A stretch of DNA of 64,000 bases, taken from positions 3,120,001-3,184,000 of the forward strand of contig JBAIZL010000058.1 of assembly GCA_036971475.1 (NCBI GenBank). Direction: 5' to 3'. The DNA is from Prosapia bicincta. Taxonomy: Eukaryota > Arthropoda > Insecta > Hemiptera > Cercopidae. The notes beneath the pieces are model-generated. The model worked only from the letters and a program-made list of their open reading frames with translations. It ran no database searches and was not told where the DNA came from. Each line of letters starts with the position of its first letter. Within the stretch, counting starts at the first letter, position 1. Of the stretch, positions 1 through 9,700 are shown one piece after another. The position numbers were made by a program, and so were the translations under genes.

Positions 1-240
1 GTCTGTCGTGTTGGTAATTGTTGACGTCATATACGTTTCCTCTTGAGTCTTGTGTATTATGTTTTTGAATAGTATGTCTTCTGTATATGTTGTTTGTAGA
101 TTCATTAAATTGTTGTGTATGTTTTTATAAATGTGGTATTTTTCTAGTGAGTTTAGTTCTATTGGGTTATTATTTATTTCAAGTATGGTTAGGTTATTTT
201 CGTAATTTGTTATTTCATGTTTATGTGATATTAGGTGTGA
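1..240 (-). mobile_element. PLE fragment, endonuclease C-terminus
   Basis: Read on the minus strand this encodes the end of a Penelope-type GIY-YIG endonuclease: a His-Glu-rich stretch, then E-K-Y-x-I-Y-K and an L-Q-T repeat. The same peptide lies on the plus strand at 55640-55845, where it runs straight into a hammerhead-like terminal repeat, so this fragment is probably cut off by the window edge just before its own ribozyme. No reverse transcriptase is present. It is dead. Confidence 0.6.
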
Positions 241-260
241 TGCATGGAGGTTCGAACACC

Positions 261-558
261 CCGAGCGCTAGCGGCCGTTTTTCGGTGAATAAATCCGAAC
301 GCCGAATTCGCGGAATTACGAGATCGCTGGAGTCGAACGTAAACACTACCCTTCCTCAGTGGTCAGTCTATGCGTTGCTTCTGATCAAAACGAACTGTAC
401 AGTACTGACGGTACAACAGGAGGCGGTACTATTTATCAGCTGTTTTTACAGTCATTGGGTAGAAGTAGGGCTGTGGGTATTATGGTATTTGTTTTAACCG
501 TGATTTCGCATTATCCGTGACCCTGCCGGTAATTATCCCGGATAATCGGGAGTTGACT
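261..558. mobile_element. Tigger/pogo-type terminal fragment
   Basis: The stretch is GC-rich for this window and ends with a terminal repeat (GGATAATCGGGAGT then T-ACTGTA, about 535-558) that matches the right end of the element at 35785-36287. These ends are typical of Tigger/pogo DNA transposons and their non-autonomous derivatives. The opposite end is not clear. The 136-residue open frame across 87-497 has no recognisable domain and I do not call it a gene. Confidence 0.5.
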
Positions 559-568
559 GTATATATAT

Positions 569-640
<72 letters not shown>
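559..640. repeat. (AT)n microsatellite
   Basis: Almost pure AT dinucleotide run directly after the Tigger-type end. It has no coding value. Confidence 0.95.
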
Positions 641-643
<3 letters not shown>

Positions 644-1095
644 AACAGAATTATAAAAAACCTTGGTCATTATAAAAAATTGAAAAAACTAATGATTAAT
701 GTTCCATAAAGAATCAGATCTACTTTCTGAAGGATAACTGTAGGAATCTAGCTAGTATAATTGTATTAAAATTTCAGGCACTATTCTTCCTAGTTGAAAA
801 AGCAGTAATTATAATTCTATTCCAAGTAATAGGATTGAAATTCAGTAACTATATTCATAATTCATTTATAGTCTTTTACCCTTTATTTATGTTATCAAAA
901 TTAACTTTATAACGCAACAGATAAATATAAATTGATCAAAATATAAAAATGAATTTATTTCAATTATTCTACTAACCCATACTTTGTGTTAGTCTTTTAA
1001 GTTGCTTCCCTTTTATTGCACTGAACTCTCTCTAAGTGCCTTTTGCAAAGCAATCTTACTTTTCATAATCGTTTGTACTGAAATGATGTTTACAG
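641..1095. other. Non-coding, upstream of MDP1 exon
   Basis: AT-rich sequence with no domain or repeat that I recognise. It is probably intron of the MDP1-like gene, because the exon at 1096 begins mid-codon after an acceptor. The first MDP1 exon, with the DxDxT nucleophile motif, is not seen here. Confidence 0.5.
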
Positions 1096-1314
1096 GCTGG
1101 GCCACTTTACAGATGCAAGTGGGAATGCTTTTCAAACATTCCATGATGTTCCAAGCATCCTGAACACTTTGCAAGGTTATAAAATTTTGATGGGATTGTC
1201 TTCACGAGATGGATCATATTCTACTACGATTGGCTTATTAAATGGGTTTGGTATAACAAAATACTTTGCGCATATGGAAATTACATCAGAGCTTAAAGTT
1301 GTACAACTTATTAG
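1096..1314 (+). CDS. MDP1: MDP1-like internal exon
   Basis: Acceptor TTTACAG precedes it and donor AG/GTAATT follows. It holds one completing base, 72 codons and two bases, open throughout. It encodes the stretch from L-G-H-F-T to V-V-Q-L-I, including K-Y-F-A-H. It starts in mid-codon, so at least one upstream exon must exist. Confidence 0.8.
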
Positions 1315-3841
1315 GTAATTAAATTATTAACTAGGCTGAGCAAAATTATAATAATTATAACAGCAGATGCGTGAAAGATATTTTTAAATTTTACTAAGGT
1401 AACTATTGTAATACAAGTATCTCATAACTTTAAAATTATTAAATTAAAATGATTTAGTTTTATTACTTTTCATACTATTGTTTGTCAATATAATAATATA
1501 AACTGTTTTATTATTTAAATATGATGCCTAAGACTTTTGTTCTCTTTTAAACTAAAATGATAAAATAAATGTTAGTTAATAAGTTAAAATTTTAGAGAAA
1601 TATTTTCTATAAATTTTCATTCCATTGCTTTAATTTATATATTTATATATTGGGTGTTGTAAAAAGTGTGAAAAATTATGAGAAACTAATTCTACAGCTA
1701 ACATGCAGAAAAGTCATATAAGAAGAGGTCTTTACTAGCAAGTTATGTGTAGTGAAAGGAGCAAATGAATTGATTCCTTATGATTAATAACTTGGAACAG
1801 TGGATGAAAAAAATCACAATACTGTTTTGCTGCATTTGTTTATAAGAAATCTGGATTAGAACAGAAATTGATTTTTATATTTGTTGATTCCATCTTCATG
1901 TGAGCTATTAGTTTTCACTAAACACTTGTAAATGTTTACAAACTTCGGGTAATTCGAAGTTTTGGGTCAGTTTCTTAAACTTTATGTGCTATCAATGTAA
2001 AATAATATGGACAATTCGTAGTTATTAGTTTGGATATGGGCTCGAATTCCAATTGGAACTAGCCATTGCCTTCCAAAAATTCTCTACAATCAGATCGAGA
2101 TCACGAGATTTAGTATGTAAACAAATTCCCAATGTGTTTTTACTAATTATGATTACACAAAATAATAGATTAACAAATAATAAACTAAGGTAAAACATTA
2201 AAAAATTGCACCCGTATGAAAAATATAACATTTAGTGCTTTATAAATGAGAATATTTTTGTAGTGAAATACAACTAAATTGATTCTAGGAATTAATTTTT
2301 ACTCACTAGTGTTTGCAGCATCCATGTAATTAGATCCACAACAGGTAAACTGCTAATAATTATAAGTTTTATAATTCCACTATGACTAAGTTTATTGCTA
2401 ATTCAAATTATAGCATTTAACACAGAGCAGTGACACGGTACCAGAAAACAGCCAAAACGATAATTGAAGACACAAAAAAAGCTGACTGAAAGTGTAATCT
2501 CGAATTTTCATAAATCTAATTTTTGTATTTGTTGATTCCATCTTCACGTGAGGTACTAGTTTTCACTAAACAATTATAAATATTTATAAACTTGCCTATA
2601 GTATACAACCCAACAATGATTGACAAATTATACAACCGCCTAAAAAATAAACCTAATAACCCAAATAAAAACACACAACAGGACAATCCCATAAAATACT
2701 TATCAATACCATACAGATCATCCAAAACCCAACATCTAACCAACACACTACAAAAATACAACTACAAAATAGCTTACTCCACACACAACACTCTCAATAA
2801 ACAATTTAAACCAAACAACAAAAGTTTGGTTTACAAACTAACTTGCAGTTCGTGCCCCAGTTTTTACATAGGACTGACAGGAAGGTCCTTCTACACACGT
2901 TACCAAGAACATATAAAAGCACCAACAAACAATAACTACCAATCAAACTTCACCGATCATCTCAACTCCACAAAACATGACTACATAGACATAACATCTA
3001 ACCTACAAATTCTTCATAAACACAGAAATAACCAACGCTACACAACCGAAAAATACGAAATATACAGACACTTAAAACTACAACTCACACACATACTCAA
3101 TACACAATTACATTACAACTCACACACACTTTTTGACACCATAACTCCTAATATTCACAAAATACACCCCCACCCTAACCTACATAAACCTTGTGAACAG
3201 TTACAGTCTGAGTTGACAATGGGACACATCTCCCGAAACGGCCGTCTTCAACAAATATAAGTGCTAGTATAGGCAAATAAATATTTATAATTGTTTAGTC
3301 TAATTTCTGGTTATTTCATCAGTCTCTTCAGCTTGGAATTATTCAAGTTCTTTTATAGATACATTAAAATTTTTCTTGTGAAATATTTATTCCATATATA
3401 AACACTTCAACAACCTGAATATTTCCAAAACAAAAATTTTTAACTCAAACGGCTAAAACATACTAGTGCATTTTAGCTGTTGACAGTATATGCTCTAATG
3501 CTATCAATATAATACATTGATGAAAACTTTCAAGCATTTTGTTTTATAAATATAGTCTTTGTTGATATGTTTGTACATTAATATAAACAAACACATCTAC
3601 TTATTTTCAAAATTACATGTAAGTTTTACCTTTTCTCTCTAGATTCAAAACTACATTACAACTAGAATATGAAGATTTTCTATATTTTGATGACGACAAG
3701 TTAGGTATTGAATCTACATCAAAAGCTGGGATTGTAAGTATCTTGTGTGAATATGGAATGAATTCACAAATTTTTATAACAGGATTACAAAAGTATTCAG
3801 ATCCAAGTTCCAACTATACACCTGTAGCATTTAAAAAATAA
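1096..3841 (+). CDS. MDP1: MDP1-like HAD phosphatase, two 3' exons
   Basis: Magnesium-dependent phosphatase 1 is a small soluble HAD-superfamily phosphatase. Two exons (1096-1314 and 3643-3841) join in phase across a GT-AG intron: AG at the end of the first and A at the start of the second make one Arg codon. Together they give about 138 residues of a protein usually near 175 long. Visible landmarks in order: a G-x-S-S-R block in place of the usual A-S-R-T motif II, K-Y-F-A-H (family Y-F-V-H), a conserved Lys (motif III) in S-E-L-K, and Y-F-D-D-D for motif IV (family F-F-D-D-E). A PLE copy lies in the intron. The 5' part with the Asp nucleophile is not found in the window. Family assignment is firm. 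Whether it is an active orthologue or a diverged paralogue is open, because motif II is altered. Confidence 0.82.
2592..3260 (+). CDS. PLE GIY-YIG endonuclease domain (element ORF)
   Basis: 222-codon frame, the C-terminal part of a Penelope-type polyprotein. In PLEs this domain nicks DNA for target-primed reverse transcription. Residues about 80-115 hold the zinc-binding-like C-x-x-C and the Y-I-G/T-G-R core, and about residue 155 the catalytic Glu region (E-K-Y-E-I-Y). The frame runs into the terminal repeat, so the last roughly 20 residues are probably not native. The ATG is only the first Met of a truncated frame. Confidence 0.7.
   Translation: MPIVYNPTMIDKLYNRLKNKPNNPNKNTQQDNPIKYLSIPYRSSKTQHLTNTLQKYNYKIAYSTHNTLNKQFKPNNKSLVYKLTCSSCPSFYIGLTGRSFYTRYQEHIKAPTNNNYQSNFTDHLNSTKHDYIDITSNLQILHKHRNNQRYTTEKYEIYRHLKLQLTHILNTQLHYNSHTLFDTITPNIHKIHPHPNLHKPCEQLQSELTMGHISRNGRLQQI
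3209..3250 (+). ncRNA. Hammerhead-like ribozyme, U3-A8 core
   Basis: Read by eye: stem I TGAG (3209-3212) with TTCA (3247-3250); core TTGACAA (3213-3219) plus one extra T; stem II GGGA (3221-3224) with TCCC (3231-3234); GAA (3235-3237); stem III ACGGCCGT (3238-3245), fully self-complementary; cleavage base C3246. The canonical core CUGANGA is changed only at C3 to U and G8 to A, the two bases that pair with each other in the hammerhead structure. Confidence 0.6.
3643..3841 (+). CDS. MDP1: MDP1-like terminal exon
   Basis: Acceptor TTTTCTCTCTAG, then 65 codons and a TAA at 3839-3841. It contains Y-F-D-D-D (HAD motif IV) and the family-typical S-K-A-G-I-V-S-I-L / G-M-N-S-Q / G-L-Q-K-Y tail. An AATAAA overlaps the stop (3837-3842) and could serve for polyadenylation. 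Confidence 0.82.
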
Positions 3842-5459
3842 AATAATTGTATTTGTAAATTTTATGTATTTTATATTTGAATTTTTAAATACATTTTAGA
3901 GGTTTTACTTAATTTTGATGTCCTATAAGTGTACATATTAAAAAACATAGTTGTATACTTATGAATTTTTTAAAAATATATTACATTATATTAATATATT
4001 TTCCTCATATGAGCCATTATGAAATTGACTTTATCTGCATCACGATGAAATAACTACTTTGTTGATCTATCTGTATCCCAGGTGATATGAACTGTCTCCC
4101 CTGATAATAGATCCTCATTTTTCATGGATAAATAGCCATCTTAATCAGATGACATTCACTGGGTGTTATCCTCAGCTTATCTGATGATACAACTGCTTCT
4201 TATAAATCTGGGTTACAACTTTCAAAATGTGTTACTATAATTTTATCTGGTTAGCAATATAAATTATGCATATATCATCACATTATTAAAACTATAATCG
4301 ACTATAATCATCAGATGCATCAAGCACACCAATTAATTATCATATCAGCACGGAAGTCAAGGAGTGGTAACATGGTACCTTTCCGATTTGGATGTAACAA
4401 GTAAAACTTCAACAGCTGGCTGCTTGTGGCCTATTACTGAGGGGAAGCAAAACCTAAGTTCATCAAAAAATATTTTGTAATTCTGTTGCTCAATTCACTC
4501 AGAACATTTCTAAAGCATCTAATTAATACGAAAATTTTTTAGGACTGATGAAGAACTAAAGGAATGATATTTCCAACTATTTTTACATAAAATTTAAAAA
4601 ATGGTCAGCCATACTGTTATGTGGGCTGTCTATACTCAAGCTGGCACTTGGTAGTAGCCTAATAGTATAGCTTAGGGTGTCTTTAAATTATGTTTTGTTG
4701 AAATTAATCTTTTCTTAGTACTTTATTCTTCTGTTACATTTTTTTTTAATAGAACTGAAAGATATAAAAATAAAACTGATTCACAGTTATTTTAAACCTT
4801 CTGTCATACCTTCTTCTATACATAACCATCCTCAAAATAAATCTAGCCTTACTGGGAAAATTAATTTGGATGAACTATCAACATCAAACAGTTGATTATA
4901 CATCTCAACCTGCAGTAACTGATATTAAAAAGTGTCAGGTAAGGTAGAAGGGATTGAGGAGACACATTTAAACCTTCGAAATTTAAAACTGATGCATCTG
5001 AAGACATTGATCCATATACTAATAAAAAAACGATATGTTTGTATATCTCTGAATGAGACACCTAGGATCCAAGTCAAAAACTTATTCTTAGTAAACTTTA
5101 ATTTCTTTATTAGTAAAAATGAGAAGAAAAATTGTATATAATGTATTTAAGCCAATAGATGTTAAACTTATGGAAAATTGTATTCACTTTAAAAATAGAA
5201 AGATTGATGGATATCTATTGTACCAAAATTATTCTGGTAGAAATTTTAAAATATGGAGATATTTTAATCTAGAATAACACAGGGAAGAAACTTACTACTA
5301 CTTTTCTTTGGTGATAATACGAGTCAATCACTGAAATAAAACGAGCACTATTTTGACTTTATACAGACAGTTTAGAGAAATTTGTACAAATTACTTACCT
5401 CAGAATTAAATAAATTTGTTTCACAAAAATAATACAGTATGTTAGAATTTAGTGTAAGT
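3842..5459. other. Intergenic, no gene seen
   Basis: AT-rich space between the 3' ends of the convergent MDP1-like and PRIM2 genes. The short overlapping frames near 4861-5141 on both strands have no recognisable domain. Confidence 0.5.
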
Positions 5460-5690
5460 AGTTTCGAAATCTTGTTGCTGTTCATGACGAGCCGGTTGTT
5501 AATTACTTATTACACTTTTGATATTACTTGCCTCCAGACTATTTGTTAACTAAAAGTTTTTGTCTTACGACTTCTTCAGCCTCGTATTTTTGCCACTAGG
5601 AATGCTGCAGTTGTGCTTCCTCGGTACCATTTTTTGAAAGTTTTGGCATCACAACCCACCAAGATTCCTAGACTCTACAGTACAGAGAGT
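5460..5690 (-). mobile_element. PLE 3' end fragment (family 1)
   Basis: Minus-strand end of the same PLE family as 16540-17300 and 60180-60960. The last residues of the endonuclease frame (A-K-I-R-G stop) run into the terminal repeat. Its hammerhead region keeps CTGAAGA and stem II, but the GAAA box is changed to CAAA and stem I is broken, so it should be inactive. Confidence 0.65.
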
Positions 5691-6420
5691 ATCTAGCTAA
5701 CTTATGTATATCTGCAGGGGAGAATTCTGTAGAATCCTATACAAAACAAATGCTGTGATTGTTTATTTTGCTTATTAGTTATTTTATAGTTCATAATCCT
5801 TATTTGAAAAAAAAAATCACTCAAGGTTAAAATAGCATATATTGCCTCCAAATCAGATGGATTGAGATGTAACTGTAGAGGGACCACCGGCAAGGTTTCC
5901 CCTTTCATTTGGAAGCAAAATCACTTTGATCGGTTCAATACTTCCAAAATTATTATGGAACAAACGCACACAAATAAACATATGAGTAAAATAAAGAACT
6001 TCTTCCTTTTCTGAAGTCGGTTAAAAACAAACAAAATCATAAGATGGGATAAACAAAATACCAAAAAAACTGAAAAATATTAATGACGTCTTCCCACACA
6101 CAAGTTTTATTTCTACAAATATATGTTTTACTTTTCCAAAGAAAGAAACACAATAGATGAAATTTGTTTAAGTGAATATAATTTAAGAATTTAAATAAAT
6201 TCAAAAACGCTTAAAAAATATATTCCAACAAAGATCAGAATATTTTCTAGCTAAAAATGAAGCATACAACATAAATAGTCAATTAAAAAACTAATTATAA
6301 ATATTGTCACTCACTTAGATATGAATAATAAGAACACTATTTTTGCTTGTGAAATATAGAAGAATACCTGTCACATATTGCCTGATTCTCGGTAGATTTC
6401 ATATTAATAAGGTGAATTTA
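5691..6420. other. PRIM2 3' flank
   Basis: AT-rich, downstream of the PRIM2 stop codon on the minus strand. It probably includes the 3' UTR, but I could not fix a poly-A site. Confidence 0.45.
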
Positions 6421-6726
6421 TCACGTACCAAACGACTCATTTTCAACAAAACTTGTTGCAATACTTTTTACACGATTAAAAAACTGAACAGGACTTTTGT
6501 GCAGAGTTTCAAATTTCCATTTATTTTCTAAACACTCTTTTTTTACTAATGCTTTTGAATATAAAAAACATGCATCTATAGGTTTATTGCTAACTTTTAA
6601 CTTAACTATGTTATTATACACTTCTTTGTCTGATGTCAAGAAAACATTTAAAAAGTTTATAAAAGTTGTTTCCTGGAAATGTACGAATGGACATCCTCCT
6701 TCAGACACAGGTCCAAGATTTGATGT
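6421..6726 (-). CDS. PRIM2: PRIM2 exon 4 (terminal)
   Basis: Starts after acceptor TTATTTCAG in phase 0 and ends with TGA at 6423-6421; 101 residues. It holds the third and fourth iron-sulfur cysteines in G-G-C-P-F and I-D-A-C. The tail after about residue 65 is Lys/Phe-rich and not conserved. Confidence 0.87.
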   Translation of the reverse strand, partial: TSNLGPVSEGGCPFVHFQETTFINFLNVFLTSDKEVYNNIVKLKVSNKPIDACFLYSKALVKKECLENKWKFETLHKSPVQFFNRVKSIATSFVENESFGT

Positions 6727-9700
6727 CTGAAATAACAAAACAATTTTTTAATAATCATGCAGATATAAAAATTAATTATAACTGTACAAACTTCAAACTC
6801 AAAATAAAAATTTATTGACTATATTAGTAAAGACTACCTGCTTCGTAATAATTAACTGATTGGGAAAAACAACCTCAACTTTAATTAAATAAATCATTAA
6901 ACATTTAAATTAATTGGAAAAAAAATTCAGAGTAAATAGTGGCAATATAATAACAATACATACAATACTAGATATTAATCAAATAATAATTCATTAATAT
7001 ACATTAAACATCTATATACATCTTCATGACCAAGTGATCATCATCACAGGGTATAACTGCTGTACCTTAAATACTAAACAAACTAAATTAAAGTAACTAT
7101 GACCTAAAGTTATATAAGAAGGCCCGAAGCGCCAGCCCACTAATTCTCTACTGACCAATTAGCTGTGACCTTGTCATTTAGTCATCATGCTAATTAACCT
7201 GAAGGATAATTTAAATCATAATAGATATGTAATAATATATTAAAAAAAAAACAATTAGACATAATATAAAAAAAAAAATAATGATGAATTAGCAATAGAC
7301 CCTTTATTCTGCTAGTAACAAGAGCTTATCCATTGGTGACATGTCTACAAGAGTTTAGCGATTGAAAAATTCCTTGATGAATATCAAGAGCTCAAGACAC
7401 AACAGGTAATGAATTTTGCCCACTTAAAGACACTAAACAATGCTCTCTTGCAAGCTATAATTTGAGGTGACACGAAAGAAGAAATCTTCAAGGACTCTGA
7501 TATTGAGATCGCGGTCTGCATCTCCAACCATGGAGCTCCAAGGAGGTACAGAAGATCGAAGATATTCACTACAGGCATAACTGGAGACTAACAGCCAAGA
7601 ATTACTGTTAAAAAAACAGTCTTAAGAAGGGGTCACTCATTGAGTTCTATTATCATCATGGTCAGCAGAATATAATTGTCTAGAATAAATCAACTTATTT
7701 TTGTACCTTCAGCAAATCTTTTCTGAATCAGACTAACGTGGATTAACACACTGTCAAAAACTCACTTGTCTACAAACTTTCTCAACAATGTAGAAAGTAA
7801 TGAAACCTAGGTCAGACATATTTAATCAAAACCCAGTATAGTATAAAAAGTATGTATTTAATATAATTTTTTTTTAAATCTGAAAAGTGTAACAAATTTT
7901 TGTTTTATTGTAGCTACTATTTAATACTTACGTAAATTTTTGAGCATGACGGAGCTTTATAATTTTTGCGACTACCTTCCAAACCATACATATGTCTTAT
8001 TCCATATTCAAATCTAACTGAATCTCTTTGCCATGAATGTGTACAACCCCCACAGCCATCTCTTTTAGGTTTTAAATATTCATTTTTCCAAAATAAAATA
8101 GATTCTTTTAAAGGCATGCCAATATCTTTCAAATACAAAGAAAAATCAAATCTCGCTTGATGACTAAGCCTGTGTTCAGCTTTTAAATTTCTGTACAAAA
8201 TTAACATACATGGGGGAAAGTAAGTACTTATTGTTTCAACTTCATTTGCATAAATAATAGACCCATTGGTTGTAATACTTTCTATCATGATACTGTTATC
8301 ATACATTTCATATATAATTTTTTTTAAATCCATTAATCTAGGATCAGAAGTAACTTCAATCAATAAATGTTTCTGTGATGCTATGTCTTTTAAACCAAAG
8401 TGTAGATGACACAAAAACAAGCTTATAAGTAATTTTTTCCATTTTCCACAAGGCACTTTGGCATTTCCTTCTACCAAACTTATTTCACGATTCTTAACCA
8501 AAGGTAAACAATACTGGAACGGCACTGTAAACAGAGCAAATTACATGAATTTCGTTTCTTAAAAAATATAGCTTTAATAGTAAAGATACAAATTTATGAA
8601 ATTAATATACTGTATATCCAAGAATCTAAGAAACCTCAGCTTAGCCTAATGATGAACTGACACTTTTTACTTTGTAACATAGCATCTTTTGTTTCTGATT
8701 CAACATATTCATTTTTCTTCTTTCTTTCATGACATTAAAATTATCAACTTTATTCATCAAGTGAGAAATTATTTAATGCCTTTTAAATTTAGTTTTTAAA
8801 ACATTAAAATCATAAAAAAAATTCAACCTGTTTCTAAAACATCTTCATTATTTGCAAAGCATATATTTAAAAAATTATTTTTGGTGTGGTTAAGGCAATC
8901 ATCCTTAAAATGAAAGAAGTAAGAACAGGGAGACTCCTATTGCCTCAAATACTTTAATAATATTGAGTTAAAATAACAGGTTTGATCAAGCAAAACAATA
9001 TATTAAAAAAAAGAATGAGCTGAATCCGAAACGTTGAAAATATTACAGAAACTGTAAATATACATTGCCATAAAAGATATGTGTCCAAGATCTAGCATAA
9101 TTACTTTATCTAAAAACAAACATGATTCCAGCAAAAGAAATTAAGATTTCAATTAACACGTTTGCTGTGGCCGTCTCCAATAAGAGGGTGGTCGAGTGCC
9201 AGTTGGATGTGGCCATCTCTGATAGGAGACAGTCAGGATTTTATTCAGATATGTTCTTATCTACCCCAGTGTTGTAAAAGAGACTTAGTTGAGTGTTGCA
9301 GCATCAAGGTGATGTATGTCAGATGTTTCTTTTAGTTTGGTTAAGATTACTCGCCATTTTTGTGTCAGTAGTGTTAAGTGAGAGTTTAGTGCATGTCCAT
9401 GGCTGTACGTAACACTGTTCTCGACAAGGAAGGTGTGCCTGAGACTTCTAACAACTGGCTTATTTAATACAAATGATGAAGGTAAGTATACTAGGGTTCC
9501 TACAAAAGAGGCTACAGGGTATGCGGAGTCTGAGGTAAGCACCGACGACCTCCATGTAAGTGACCTAGATCCACCTGAAGAGGATGCCGATTACGATTGT
9601 GAGGAACTGTCTGATTCAGATTTGGTAGAAGAAATAGACAAATATCCTCAATGGACACCTAGTACATTAGGCCTTGACAACTTTCCGTTTAAAAAGGAAA

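Larger units (their letters stand above)
2530..3290 (+). mobile_element. PLE copy (ribozyme family 2) in MDP1 intron
   Basis: 5'-truncated Penelope-like element in sense orientation in the intron. The open frame 2592-3260 encodes a GIY-YIG endonuclease: a C-S-S-C pair, then F-Y-I-G-L-T-G-R-S-F and R-Y-Q-E-H, then K-Y-E-I-Y-R-H-L and an L-F-D-T box. The reverse transcriptase is missing. The flank at 2530-2600 also occurs, diverged, at 1860-1960 and at 61448-61515, so it is part of the terminal repeat. The 3' end carries a hammerhead-like fold at 3209-3250 that overlaps the last codons of the frame. The reading frame is intact, so this copy is relatively young. Confidence 0.8.

Noticed and set aside
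238..270. tRNA T-arm (GGTTCGAACACC)
   Set aside because: The flanking T-stem bases do not pair and no D-arm, anticodon arm or acceptor stem can be formed.
4861..5141. Overlapping 66- and 69-codon genes
   Set aside because: Low-complexity AT-rich frames on both strands without domains or splice links.
7020..7070. Hammerhead on the minus strand
   Set aside because: GAAA is GAAG and stem II pairs poorly; at best a dead relic.
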